A stretch of 64,000 bases of DNA. Origin: Guyanagaster necrorhizus. Taxonomy: Eukaryota > Basidiomycota > Agaricomycetes > Agaricales > Physalacriaceae. The notes under the pieces are model-generated. The model searched no databases, was not told where the DNA came from, and was given only the letters and a program-made list of their open reading frames with translations. The position numbers and the translations under genes were made by a program. Position 1 is the first letter of the stretch. Every line of letters starts with the position of its first letter. Below are positions 34,463 through 45,776 of this stretch, piece after piece. The stretch covers positions 124,001 to 188,000 of the forward strand of contig NW_025064884.1 of assembly GCF_019112545.1 (NCBI RefSeq), in the 5' to 3' direction.

Positions 34463-34898
34463 CTCGGATTTAATTATGGATACCCGAACCAATGTTTCCG
34501 CCTGGGTTCCGTTTGCTGGGGCCCTCGGGGAGGCATCGGATTCTCGGTATTCAAAGAAAGGGCAAAAAATACCTTTGACGAAACATCCAGTATTGATACT
34601 TCAGCCTTCACCCAAGCAGAACCATAGAGTGCATCGACTGTCATCGAACCTCGTTAACCACAGTTCGCAACACTTCATTATCTAGTGAAATCTGAGCTAC
34701 AAACGTTCTTTTATTGCTGGTTCGACTGCCATATAATATAAGGATTTGACATTCATTTGTACAAAGTGAGTAAATATGAATTATACTAAGACTCATCAAC
34801 ACGTGGAAGTGCGATAAGTCCTTATGAGCGGCCAATCACCAGCTAGCGTATCCGTTATGTCCTCAAGTCCAAAGGTCCATGAATCTTATCGTTAATTG
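34463..34898. other. Intergenic stretch, no gene recognised
   Basis: 3' flank of the amidohydrolase gene and of the broken cerato-platanin gene facing it. Nothing protein-like seen. Confidence 0.5.
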
Positions 34899-35323
34899 TC
34901 ACAAGCCGCAAGTTGACGTGTTGGCTTGGGTCGCTGCGGCCTGTCCCGACCCATACTCGATTGCATGTCTGTTCGCCAAATCATTTAACGCAGCCTCTGA
35001 GGTGTAAAATTCCGATATCACACATGGTCAATTGCTAGCACGTTAATCGTGCGCCCATTGTATGATAACTACCAGCAGGTCCCACAGCCCACGCTGTTCC
35101 ATCCTGTGATGGAGTCAGATGATGCGATGTATGGGGAATTGGGAACGGAGCTGTATGTGGTATATAATTTGGTCAGAAGACCGTTGCTGCCGTCGGAGAA
35201 AGCATCGTTGGCGAGTGAGTTGCTGCCAATGCCGTAGCCACTACCATAGCCAACAGTCACGGCAAGGGTGTAAGAGGGGATGAATTGAACTAGAACAAGG
35301 GTAGAGAAAAACTTCATGGTCAT
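34899..35323 (-). pseudogene. Cerato-platanin gene, broken
   Basis: Cerato-platanins are small secreted fungal surface proteins that bind chitin oligomers and can act as elicitors in plants. The N-terminus has a signal peptide and the first family block (GSGYGIGSNSL, then SDGSNGLLTK) up to GCGTCW; the last block is recognisable to the C-terminal Cys-Gly-Leu. Three lesions are visible: the first conserved Cys, normally before SDGSNGLLTK, is Phe; a TAG stands at 35069-35071 directly after GCGTCW; and the frame shifts between about 35010 and 35022. Reading continues in family-like sequence past each break, so this is a pseudogene and not a split gene. No intron explains the breaks. Confidence 0.8.
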
Positions 35324-35781
35324 GATTTAATGAAGCTCTTCGGCTGCTGGAGAAACCTTAGACCCCATCTTCCGCAAGGGAAACAGAGTAGCCATGATCA
35401 TTCGCATATCACAAGAAAATATCGGTCGACTCCATGCAAAAGCAGTGCGTTTACGTGAGTGAAGAACCTCGATTTCTGTATTAGTTCTATTCCACTTACA
35501 ATCTTCCATTGCAAATTCGGAGACGCGAGACTGTTTGACTTCCGAGAGCATTGCCATCAGTGCTCCAAGCAGTGGTATCAACGTTGGTTATGGCTTACTT
35601 GCATGGAAGCAATAAATTGGGATTAGATAAAAAATGAGTAAGAAGCTGTATCACACTACAGGCGGGCCTCTTGGAAATGATAATAAATATTGGCGGCGAA
35701 GGACACTGCATGAGTAAGTGAGATATCAGAAAATTTTGATACAGGAAGGTAGCGACAAGCCTGAACAATGATAATATATAA
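35324..35781. other. Intergenic stretch upstream of the broken cerato-platanin gene
   Basis: About 460 bp. A minus-strand open frame (35327-35581) shows no family features. Nothing else recognised. Confidence 0.45.
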
Positions 35782-36843
35782 TCACTGTTGCTCCTTGCCG
35801 CCATATCCCTCGTCGTCCTTCCCGGTTTCTGTAACTATATCAATGACTTCGTCCTCCTCCGCATTTATACCCTTGCCTTCCCACACTGCTTTCCACCGTC
35901 GTTCAACTCTAACTGCCTCAGCTTCCACTATGGATACGACACGCTTCCGCCGTTCGCGAACCTCCTGCTCTCCCCAGCTCTGTACGGCATCCAGTTGAAC
36001 CAGCAAACGGTTTAGCGACTCATTGTAAGCGTGTAAAGGTGTGTTACGGATCGTATAGGCAAGCTTGGGTGGTGTAAGCCTCGGCTCCGACGAACTATCA
36101 GTGGAAACGGATATCACCTCACCATCGAGGTCGAAATCGATGTGAGAAGGCCATGTAAAGGTAGTCTTCAATCCTTCAAACTTTTGCTGGAGGGTCTGGA
36201 TGGTGCCAAGAGATTTCTGGACGAGATCGGCCTGATTAAGCTCGCTAGAGGACTCGTCTGATGATTGCTCGCTGGGAGATGGAGAAGGCTGTCGTTGAAA
36301 CGAGGAAATTGGACTTTGAGAATCAGAGGGGCGAAGCGACGAAGGGGCCTCCTGTATTTCTGCAGGGGGTGACATGTTAACTGGCTCAGGCTGTGGATCT
36401 TTGGAAGGCGACGGAGATTGCATAGGGATAGAGTGCTTTGAAGTACTCGTTCTTCTAGGTCTCGCCTACGTAACTGAATTAGTCTTAAGGTGATGATTTA
36501 ACTGCAAATAAATAAATACCTGCTCTCTAGATGCGTACGGATTCAGATAACGGCCAAATCCATAGTCGTATGCAATATCGTCAGCAACAGCTGTATCGGT
36601 GTCATAGGTATCGACTATGTATTGTCTGGCACGCTCATCCCGCCGTTGGGCGAGAAGGCGCTGCCGCTGAAGTTCCCGCTCGCGTTCGATAGCTTGAAGG
36701 CGGGCATTGTGCCGGTGCTCTTCGGCTACACGAGATGCGTAGGGAGATGGATAATAACCAAGGGGGGAACAGCCAGACTGGCCATAAGGGTAGTAATTGG
36801 AAGAGTAGGGTGAGCTACGATAGAAGGGGCTTGCACTGAACAT
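35782..36843 (-). CDS. BAG-domain Hsp70 co-chaperone
   Basis: BAG proteins bind the Hsp70 ATPase domain and act as nucleotide-exchange factors. Two exons are joined at Gln-Ala across an intron whose donor GTATTT lies just below 36520 and whose acceptor is ACGTAG near 36468. The first exon is Tyr/Pro/Ser-rich, then highly charged and probably coiled (RERELQRQRLLAQRRDERAR). The BAG helices lie near bases 36200-35890, with LGTIQTLQQKFEGLKTTF, LAYTIRNTPLHAYNESLNRL and ERRKRVVSIVEAEAVRVE. A Pro/Ser-rich acidic linker precedes them. The start is ATG 36843; an upstream in-frame ATG is less likely. Confidence 0.78.
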
Positions 36844-38549
36844 GCTGTGAAAATGAAAATACAATATTCAACAATCATTATATATGAGATTATATATACC
36901 ATCTTTAATAAATGTCATTTCGCGATCTTTCTAATCGAGAAAAGCGGAGAAAAAAGAAGAATGTGCTGGAAAATGCGACGCCTTTCTGGGAGACTTCGGA
37001 TCTTGCCCCGCATTGGTCCGGACCTAAGAATAGACATTTGCACTCCTGCACTCCTGGGTGCTCAAGACATGCTCATAATCTTGTCTCAAACTCAAGGTGC
37101 AGGGAAACGGAAACTCTCCTCGTGTCAATCAAAAACTGGCGGATAATGGCGGATAATAGATAAACTTCTGACGAGGCATCCTGAGCACAGAAAAACACGT
37201 CAGCTTTATTATTAAGAGTAAGCCCATTGCGTTGCAGAAAAAATTTATCCATTATCCAATCATTTTCCGTTGGGTTTTGACTAGTGTAAATTGGTCATCT
37301 GCTAGAAGTGTTATATGACCCTCGTCAGCGCCGGAAATTTTTGTCAACTCATTGGCTTTTTTAACTTAGAATGGTACCGTATTAGAGTAGCAGGCATGGA
37401 ACCTTATCACCAGAAGAAACTCAGTTGTAATTCTAAGATAATAGATATGATATAGAATAAATAAACGGGCGAATGAGTGGCATTGAATACATCAATTCAA
37501 GCTGAAAATCCTACTTCAGTAACATAGAGGAGGCAATGAAGCAAAAATACAATACAAGAGACCGTGCCTTATGGACTTAATATATTGATGTCTATGGAAG
37601 TTTTTCTTCGAACTCTTGAGATCTTTGTGTTAGAGCCCTTTCTAGTGAGTACACACCCGCGGCAAGCGCATCAGTGACGTAGCTCACGTTTCCACCGCCA
37701 TTCGTCCATTAAGTCCAGCTGTCTGGTTTCTTCGCAATGTATACTAGAAAATCTTTGCTAGAGACTCTATCTGCATCATGCAGCTCTGGCAGAACTCGGC
37801 AGTTACCTTGGCAAGCCTTCTAATCTTAGTAAAACTTGTACATCATTGGTGCACGCTCCGCTCTAGATCCCATTAGAATATCAATACTATTCTTCGACGT
37901 CGGCTCTTGGGACTTTGATTCCTATATGAACGTTACAGCTCTGACTTCCGTAGGCAGATCTACAGGCTTCTGTAGCTTGTATGGACCCAATATCTATACG
38001 GGGACCAGAAGTAGGCAGTTGACACTACCAGTGAGATTTAGTGATTATGGATCTGCGATCATGATCTTGTGCTCTAGGAGAAGCCTCCCTCGATCAAGGG
38101 GCTACTTCGATTCCATGGATGCAATTGGGGGGTGACCCAGAAGTCGCCGTGGAAAGATTGGGTAGACTGTAACAACCTGAGAAATTGCTGTCGTGGGATG
38201 GGAAGCACTCGTTTCCAAAGGGATGACTATTATTGCACTGGCAGGCACGATTTAATTGGTTGTTCCGCGGTCAGGGTCCGTTGATGTTGACACTTGTTTG
38301 GCAAGTTGGGATTGTTGGAATTGTTGAACGATTCCGGGTCGTTCTACACGGCGCTGCACCTCTTCTTTATCTCTCCATTTCTGCGATATCTTCAGCTCCA
38401 GGTTTTCTCCCATTATTCTTCTCTATCCTTTTACTACGATTACCTTGCTTGCTTCCACGGCTCTTGAATTGCAACTGCCGACCAATTTTCTCAACCAAAC
38501 TCGCAGATCAAGGCATTCCCTCAGTAACGCACAGTTTTCTACACTTACC
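36844..38549. other. Intergenic stretch, 1.7 kb
   Basis: No supported gene. GGCGGATAAT is directly repeated at 37138-37157. A CGCCGGAAATTTTTGTC element lies near 37329. Open frames around 37836-38643 show no family features, and the last of them runs into the start of the next gene. Confidence 0.5.
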
Positions 38550-41500
38550 ATGTCTGCAAAGGGCTCAAAGAGCTCTGGCGATGTATTGGGGTCTATGTTA
38601 CTTCGTTCTTCGACACCAGGTACGAGCATACTGTATCATTTAGCAACTGAATGCTCATATCGCAATTACCCTAGGTCCGAATGAGAAAGGTGAACGAAGT
38701 GCTCTCTAGATTAGCGACCCCAGTCTTACACTATTGGCAGTCCTAGACTATCTCGAAGGCATGTCCAAGGATGAGGTTGACAATGATCCCCCACGTTCTA
38801 TCGTGGACCATGAGGAATACCAAAGTAGATCTCGCGGCCCCAGCAGAGTTCAATCCCCTTCAAAGAGTCACCACAGTGACGCTCTCCATGAATTAGCTAA
38901 TTCTCATGTCAGTTATGGTCAGAACAATCCTGAAGAGGATGGCGAGGACATTGCTTCCGATGTTCAAGAGAGGTCGCAAAACGGTGAAGAAGTCCTACAT
39001 ATCGTACGTAACCTGATTATTCACTGTGCATAATGATCTTCAACACTAGCTGCAGCCCGGCCCTCAAGATCCACCTGGCCCTCGTTATGAGTCTTACGAC
39101 TCTGGCCCGTCCTTCGGTAACATGGGACCAATGCCAGACGATTATTCTACAAATCTGGCAGCCATGAACACCTTGAATGTGAGTTACTTGGCCCTGACTT
39201 GTAATTTCGTCTCATTATCTTTCGTAGCCTCAATGGGATCAAGCCCCATCAAAACCTGTTATTCCCTGGAATCTCGATACAAATGGCGGCGTGACCCCCG
39301 GTCAGCTGTATAAGGTCCCTCTACCAGAGTCTATTATTTCTCCCAGGGCTGCATCTGTTGCGATTGGCATCGAACCGTCATCCAGCAAAGGTACGCGAAA
39401 CCGCATCGCGCCATCAAGAGCCTCTAGCTCTCCCAAAGTGGTCCCTAATGTAAGTATTGTCACTATACAATTTTCCCGTACAATGACTTCTGCCATCAGT
39501 CCCCGAGACCAGCAACCAAGGCTGATCCAACGGCAGCTGAATATAGGCCACTGTCACCGCAGTCCAGCCAGTCTCGTGTGACAGGTAGGACGCGGCCCAC
39601 GGAGAAAGGCACCGTTTATCCATCCCTTCCTGAAAGCAGGGTTGGCGAGGAGGCCATGCCATTAAGCCCAGTTTCTCCGGCTCGAACGAAACCGCAATCG
39701 ATGGCACCTTCTAAGGCCCCCTCTGTCAGCCCTTCAGATTCCCAATCCCAATATAAAGCACGCTCCGCCACAAAGAGTCGCCGAGAAGGTTCCAAGGTCA
39801 ATGGGTCAGAGACTGGCGGAGAGACAGCGCCTCGTGTCAATGGCAAAGGTATCGCCGATAATATTTATCACACGAGCTCCAATATTCATTACGGTCATAG
39901 GGCGATCCCCGCCGAACGGGTCATCTGCATCTCATCAGTCAAGGCCGTTCTCGCCGTATAGGCACGCTGCGACTACCGAAGACCTTCTACACGCCGTGAT
40001 ACGAGGTCGTGTAGTAACTATTCCGGAAGAGTCTACGAAGGAGCTTTCACATCATTCAAAAGCCCCCACCGCTCCTCCTTCTGAAGTCCCTGTGCGCTCA
40101 GTTGCAAAGTCGAAAGCATCTAGTAGACACGCCAGGACCACTTCAGTTGTGGCGTCGCAACCTGACAAAACGAGAGATGCAGACGCTACTCCCACGCCAT
40201 CGCGTCCCAATTCGCCTGGCGCTTTGAATCATGAGGAGACCGAGGTTATGAAAGCTGCATTAGCTTCCGTTGCGCAGACGCCACGGACATCGTACTATGA
40301 AGCGTCGGTTCTGGAGCCAGACGTCGCAAATTCCCACTTTCATGACAAAGATCTTTGCGTCTTGTTCCAATTCTTGAATGATGCTTCGACTCCGGAAGTG
40401 GTGAAGAAAGTAATGCGAAAGGCTGTTCGACGGCGAGTTAAGGAACTGGGCATGAAACATGACAATGAGGTTTGTTCCAATCGGCGTTTCGTTTGTGGCT
40501 GATATTGACCACTTGACTCAGTCGATCAGGCAGCTACAGAAGAACCATCAAGGTCACGGTTTCGGTGGGACTCAGGAGGGGGATAGTGAGGTAAGTATGC
40601 CCGAATTTTTCACCTGTTATCTTGTAGCTTAAAAAGTCACAGGAACCGCCGAAATGGGCCTCAGATCTTAAGCGAGAAATCGTTCTTATGCAACAACGCA
40701 TCGAAAGCCTTGGGCCAAAGATCGAAAACCTCCGGGTTCCTCCATCGCTCGAACCAGAAGGTGAGGAAGAGGAGTACGGCCAGACTCCGGTCACGCAGAC
40801 AGTCAACATTCACACGCAGCCGACGGGAACCATGGCGGATTCAACCTATCAGCCTCACACGGAAGTGGTCATGGATGAAGAGGAAGATGTTAACGAACAC
40901 GGAAATCTTCCGGAACAAGAATACGAGGAGCCTGCTCGTCGCTTCCCGCACCTCGACGGAGAAGCCAATGATTACTACAACAATGATCGTGACGATTCGC
41001 CTGGCCAACAGTACCTTGTCGAGGAGCTCTACAAGCTTAGGCAGAAGCCAGCCGGGAGCCAGTCAGGCCTTTCACATCATAGTTGGGAACTTCATCAAGA
41101 CGACGATCAGTATGATGATGAAGATAATCAGCAAGCGGCAGCTCCGACGATCCCTGGCTCTGACACTGGCTATGAGAACGAGGCCCCTCTTCCATCCATC
41201 CCTGCGCAGAGTAGTCGGAGCGTTGTCGCGACACCTCAACCTACATATGGCGATGATAATTACAGCAGCGCGGATAACGGCCTCCTTCCCTGGCAGAAGA
41301 TTCACCAACGCTTATTGAGCTGGGCTATAGTATGGCCGCTTAGTGAATTTGATGGAGCTTTGGCGAGTACAATGAGAGGCCGTCAGGTCAATGAAGTTGC
41401 TATGAGCATCTGGTCCACACAGACGTATAAGCGATACGTTCGGTCACGATTGACTGATAATCCTCAGATGCCCGTCGATCGTCTGTTTGTGCCACCGAAC

Positions 41501-42132
41501 ATGGCTGACGCGATCAACAATGCTGTCTTCCACGGACGGCACGGAGACGCTTGTGGGATGCTGCGAGATTTGTGGACACCGTTTGGTTTGCAGGGTATGC
41601 CACGATTATTAGTGGTCCTAGCCAAGCACAGGTCGGATGAGAACCATTGGGTTGTCCATAGGTAGGGTCCAAACATTTTTGATTGGTGGACTAGCACTGA
41701 TGACGTTAGGTTCTCTCTTCCTGAGGGTCTTTTGACGACTTACGACTCATATCCTGAGAAGACCCTCCCCGATGGCCGGGTAAGTGTTCGTGTCATGCAC
41801 CATTTTATTGCTCTGACGCCTTACTCAACCAGCCCTTGGGGTGGTGGTTTGCAATTCGTGTAGCATGGCCTACCGCCCTCTATCCCAATCCTGACCACCT
41901 CATCCAGAAGATGGTTCGTCTTCACCGACCAATGCAACGAAGTGTAGACAATTCCGTCGCGGCTGGAGGCATATGGCGTAATGTCCTTATGGGTTCACGG
42001 CCTGAGAGAAGTCTTGACCTAGAACGCTTAAGGGACTTGATCAACACAGAGGTAAAGAACCTTCGCCAAAGGAAACAAGTTGGGAAGTTGGCCATATCGC
42101 CTCCACAGCCTGCATGGGAGGATATGAATTAA
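38550..42132 (+). CDS. Large disordered protein with a conserved C-terminal domain, unknown
   Basis: I do not recognise it. The N-terminal two thirds are Ser/Pro/Glu-rich and probably disordered, with one short helical patch (LTLLAVLDYLEGMSKDE). A charged helical part follows (VVKKVMRKAVRRRVKELGM; DLKREIVLMQQRIESLG, coiled coil). The C-terminal quarter (from about 41290) is well ordered and Trp-rich: LPWQKIHQRLLSWAIVWPLS, NHWVVHRFSLPEG and GWWFAIRVAWPTALYP. It looks like a conserved domain. About nine introns. Near 38690 the exon reading meets a TAG at 38707-38709; a 51-nt intron 38690-38740 (GTGAAC...GGCAG) would remove it, so I do not call it broken. No catalytic motif is evident. Confidence 0.65.
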
Positions 42133-42428
42133 TTCTGCTATGATGACTGGATGTATGTATAACAGGTGTATCTCACTTGTGCTCTATCTCACGTTTCACT
42201 CCTTTTCTCCTTTACTTTCACTATGTGGTATATTGTATATATACATGCTGGGCTGCGCCGATTTTAAAATAGTTGGTACAGGGTGATAGCTTATGTTACT
42301 TATGATCTTCACGCCGAACTATTTTCCATTAGTGCGGATACGTTCCTGGATAAGTAATCATCGTAGATACATTGTCTCAACTATGGAAATTTGAATGTTT
42401 TTACTTACGGTTGTGTGTAAATTGAGTT

Positions 42429-42736
42429 TTATAGTCCGGAATTGAGCGCCGTTGATAGATCATCGACGGTAGCTTTCACTTTTCGGGAAGAAAGTGATAC
42501 AGCAGAGGTGGGTCTTACAAGCTAGATAGCAGTCAATTGCGACATCATGAAGAAGAGGAAGGGAGAATACGCACAGTGGCGTAGAGGGCCTGCGCCTCGC
42601 CATCCAGCTTTTCTCTCATGTCGGCACTTTGAAACTTGTGGGAAGACTTTTGCCTTTTCTTGAGGGCCTTTTTTGCAGCATCCTGCTTTCCCTTTGTGTT
42701 TGAAGCAGGGGTGCGTCTGCCATGCTTGCCAGCCAT
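42429..42736 (-). CDS. Small basic protein, unknown (about 84 residues)
   Basis: Two exons joined at a GTGCGT donor near 42569 and an ATCTAG acceptor near 42522. The first exon is very basic (KGKQDAAKKALKKRQKSSHK), then ADMREKLDGEAQALYATL; the second reads VRPTSAVSLSSRKVKATVDDLS and ends Asn-Ser-Gly-Leu. The composition suggests a nuclear or nucleolar protein such as a ribosome-assembly factor, but that is only composition. The start at ATG 42736 is divergent from, and only about 80 bp away from, the bZIP gene start. Confidence 0.55.
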
Positions 42737-42817
42737 AGAAGCGGAAGGAAAAATGATTATCCACGTGCAAAAAGGAATTCGCAATTCGGGTGTTTGGTCT
42801 GGCTTTCAATTCTCTTC

Positions 42818-43512
42818 ATGTCTTCAAAACGCGGTCGCAAGCGAAATGACAATCTCCCGCCCAATCGTGCCAGAGATGTCCAACGGGCCTTTCGAGAACG
42901 ACGAGCAGCACATTTACAGGTGAGCATGCTGCCCTTTCTTTGATGTCGGACGTACTCACTCGTGCTCCGAATTTTGCCTAGGCGATGGAACAAAGAGTGG
43001 CTGAGCTCGAGGTCGAGAACGACTGCCTGCGACGGGCACTGAATTTACCACCAGCAAGTCGGTCACCACTAGGCAGAGGGCCAACCGGAAAGGATATGCC
43101 CAAGGCTTATGTACCCGATGCATCGTCAGGCGATACCGGCACCGCCTTACCCCACCCCAGCCGGGATTCCTCGTCGAGTTCGCGGGGCTCGACTCGCGCG
43201 AGCTCGCTGTCTCCCGGCACCCTTACCCTGCCACGTTCAGTTTCCGACATCGATGGTGGGCCATGGGATACATCGATGGTCATGGAGGAACAGCACTCGG
43301 ACGTCCCCAGCTCTTCTGCCTCGTCGACGTACCCCCTTCCTTCCTTGAATTCCCAGTCGACATCCCGCAGTACCATGCCTGGCAACGCATATATTCCCAC
43401 CCAAAGTGGCTTTTCGCAGTCCGCAGACCGGATGTCTTCGTCCTACTCCAACAATTCAGGCTTTGTTATGCGTGATGAATCCGATATCAAGATTCGTGAT
43501 CCACGCTCCTGA
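42818..43512 (+). CDS. bZIP transcription factor, AP-1/Yap type
   Basis: Two exons (42818-42919 and 42982-43512) joined in phase at the Gln before the zipper. The basic region NRARDVQRAFRERRAAHLQ has the Q-x3-F-R-x-R-K/R pattern of fungal Yap/Pap1 factors, followed by a short leucine zipper (MEQRVAELEVENDCLRRAL). The rest is Ser/Pro/Thr-rich with no Cys-rich redox domain, so oxidative regulation of the Yap1 kind is not supported. It probably binds DNA as a dimer and regulates stress or nutrient genes; targets are unknown. Confidence 0.85.
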
Positions 43513-45776
43513 ATGGACTAGCCACCTTAATTCATATGTCTTCCTTCTTCGAAGCTCGTTGATCATCATATCCGGGCTGTTCGCTTCACCTCTGCCTGCC
43601 CCGCGTGCCTCTACACAGTGCCTGGTATTTGCAGCTGTGTTTTCCATCTCGACATGCCGCGATGTCAATATTGCTCCTATCGTGAAGTGCAACTTCGCGC
43701 GCAGCACCTCCTTCTTTATACCCTTGTAATCCATTGGGGCAAGGCTATTGCGAAGAAGATGCATGTTGTACTCATATCTACCACCCAAATTCTTGTAGCA
43801 CCGAAGGACTAGTTTCGTGACAATGCGACGGACAAGGACTCTGCCTAGTCGACACCGAACCCAGTATTCCTATCCAGATAAACCTATCGTGTAATTGCAA
43901 TATTTATTCGTGCAATTGATACGCCCGAGCGTATTCATCATCAACCTGACAGATTGGACCCTCGCCAATTTCGACAGTCTTCTCCAGGTCCAATCTTTAA
44001 ATAGTTTGTTGACAAACAAAGACGCTCGCCAACTTTGTCTTTACGGCTTGATCACTTCTTCATCAAGGACAGTTTATCTTAAGCAAACGTTTCTATCAGA
44101 TTTCGATCTAGTTCGGGTACGACTATGTGAGTTATACAGGCTTACATTGATGACGGTCAGAATATCGAGCTCGCATTCCAGTGTGTTTCTTGAAATGCAT
44201 ATGGGTGTGCCCGCAAACCAAGGCTAATGGAGCTTTGGGCAATGCTGATTTCTACAATGGTGTTGACATCAGTGCAAACATAGGTGCCAACTGTCCATGG
44301 TATCCACACAGGTATTGTTTCAGGTCCGTTAGTGCTTCGCCCAGGACAGATAAACGGACTAATTTTTACCTTTATATAGATCCATATGGCCCTAAGACCT
44401 CGAATTTTGTCTTGAGTCTAGATCCCATCGAGCTTGAAGTCGACTGTCGGAGGGCGCTTTTACCAATGTACGGTGGGCCATACGCAAATGCAGACCCTTT
44501 CCGTAGCTTTCTAATGGTCCTGGGGCATAATGCCTGTTGACTTGTTTCCAATTGATTTCTGAACGTTTTTCGGCTAATAAGCTGAAGCTGTCTCAATTTA
44601 CAACCATCCTAGGGAATTATGTAGCTCATGGTATTCCTGTATTAATCTATTTACAAGCAGCAAGGAGACCTGTACGTGTCGTAAAATATATTTTTTGGAA
44701 ATTGGACAGAAATCGTTCCAAGGACATTTGACTTGACGTCGAGGTGACAGGGCTCAACGCATTTCCTGCAAATGTAACACCCTGTCTCGTGCGTTATTGA
44801 TCTTTTTTCATACCCCGACGCATTACGACGGGGTGCCAGAACATCTAGGCCAGGGATAAAACTCAGGGCAAGAGCTGGAGGCATTTTAATTGGCGCAGTG
44901 AAGGTTGTTTACGCCATTTCCCCATTCAAGGTAAAATGGCATCAAATACCAGGACCACTATGCTAGCTCCACGAGACTCGATGGGACTATTTAAACACAA
45001 TTGGTACGGCGTTGTAGGTCCTCGAACTCAGCTGCACACTGTATGCATATGAATATGACAAGCACAGTATTGATTATTCAGCTGCAAGAGATTTATCTCA
45101 GAGCTTTCAAAGGAACCGGACCTTCACCATTTCTAGGGTCGCAATTTGAACACCGGAAAGATCCATGATCGCTATGGACCATATGTGCCTCAAGTTCTGT
45201 ACCTTCCAAGGTTCCGAAGTCAAGCGTGCACCCGCAATGTACATGCATTACTCCGTATCATTATCCCGGCGGCACCGCGCATCCGATTACACCTTGCGGT
45301 GGGCGAAAGGAACAACCTGCATGACACCAGAAATAGGAACAGTACAGCACCATCATACTCCATCATCCCCACGACTCGATCGAATCAGTTGAAGACTGGG
45401 ACCCCGACACGTCGCCCGATCCGTCAATACTTGCGGTAGAATTTTCATTACTCATTTTTGAAGATAGCTTGTCCAATCTTTCGATCAGGGATAATTTCTA
45501 TAATGATCACGTCAGGGCCAATGTGAATACATTAGTTCAACGAGTACTTGCTCTGTCTTCGACGCGGCTTGCTACGTTGATGGAAAGGGATCTTGAGCAT
45601 TGAAGCGGAGAAAGATAGATACCAGGAGTAGGAGCAAAGGCAGGCATGAGTTCCTCTTTCGAGAGAATTTGATCGTCATCTTCCATTGTTACTGGGGGAA
45701 ACATTGGTGGTACTCGCGTTTGGTGTTCTTCGGGAGGAACGGCAAAACGAAAAGGCCCAGGAGATGAACCGTAACG
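43513..45776. other. Intergenic stretch, 2.3 kb, with possible gene relics
   Basis: No complete gene. Around 45150-45190 a short reading (GKIHDRYGPYV) resembles the N-terminal KYGP motif of fungal cytochrome P450s, but nothing else of a P450 is present. The right end (45550-45776) still reads on the minus strand as the continuation of the next gene past its TGA. Confidence 0.35.

Noticed and set aside
38690..38740. TAG at 38707-38709 in the large unknown gene as a nonsense mutation
   Set aside because: A 51-nt intron (GTGAAC to GGCAG) with normal length removes it and keeps the frame, so a break cannot be claimed.
41630..41760. NHWVVHRFSL ... TYDSY as the His and Asp of a Ulp1-type protease
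   Set aside because: The needed downstream Gln and Cys motif is absent, so the resemblance is too short.
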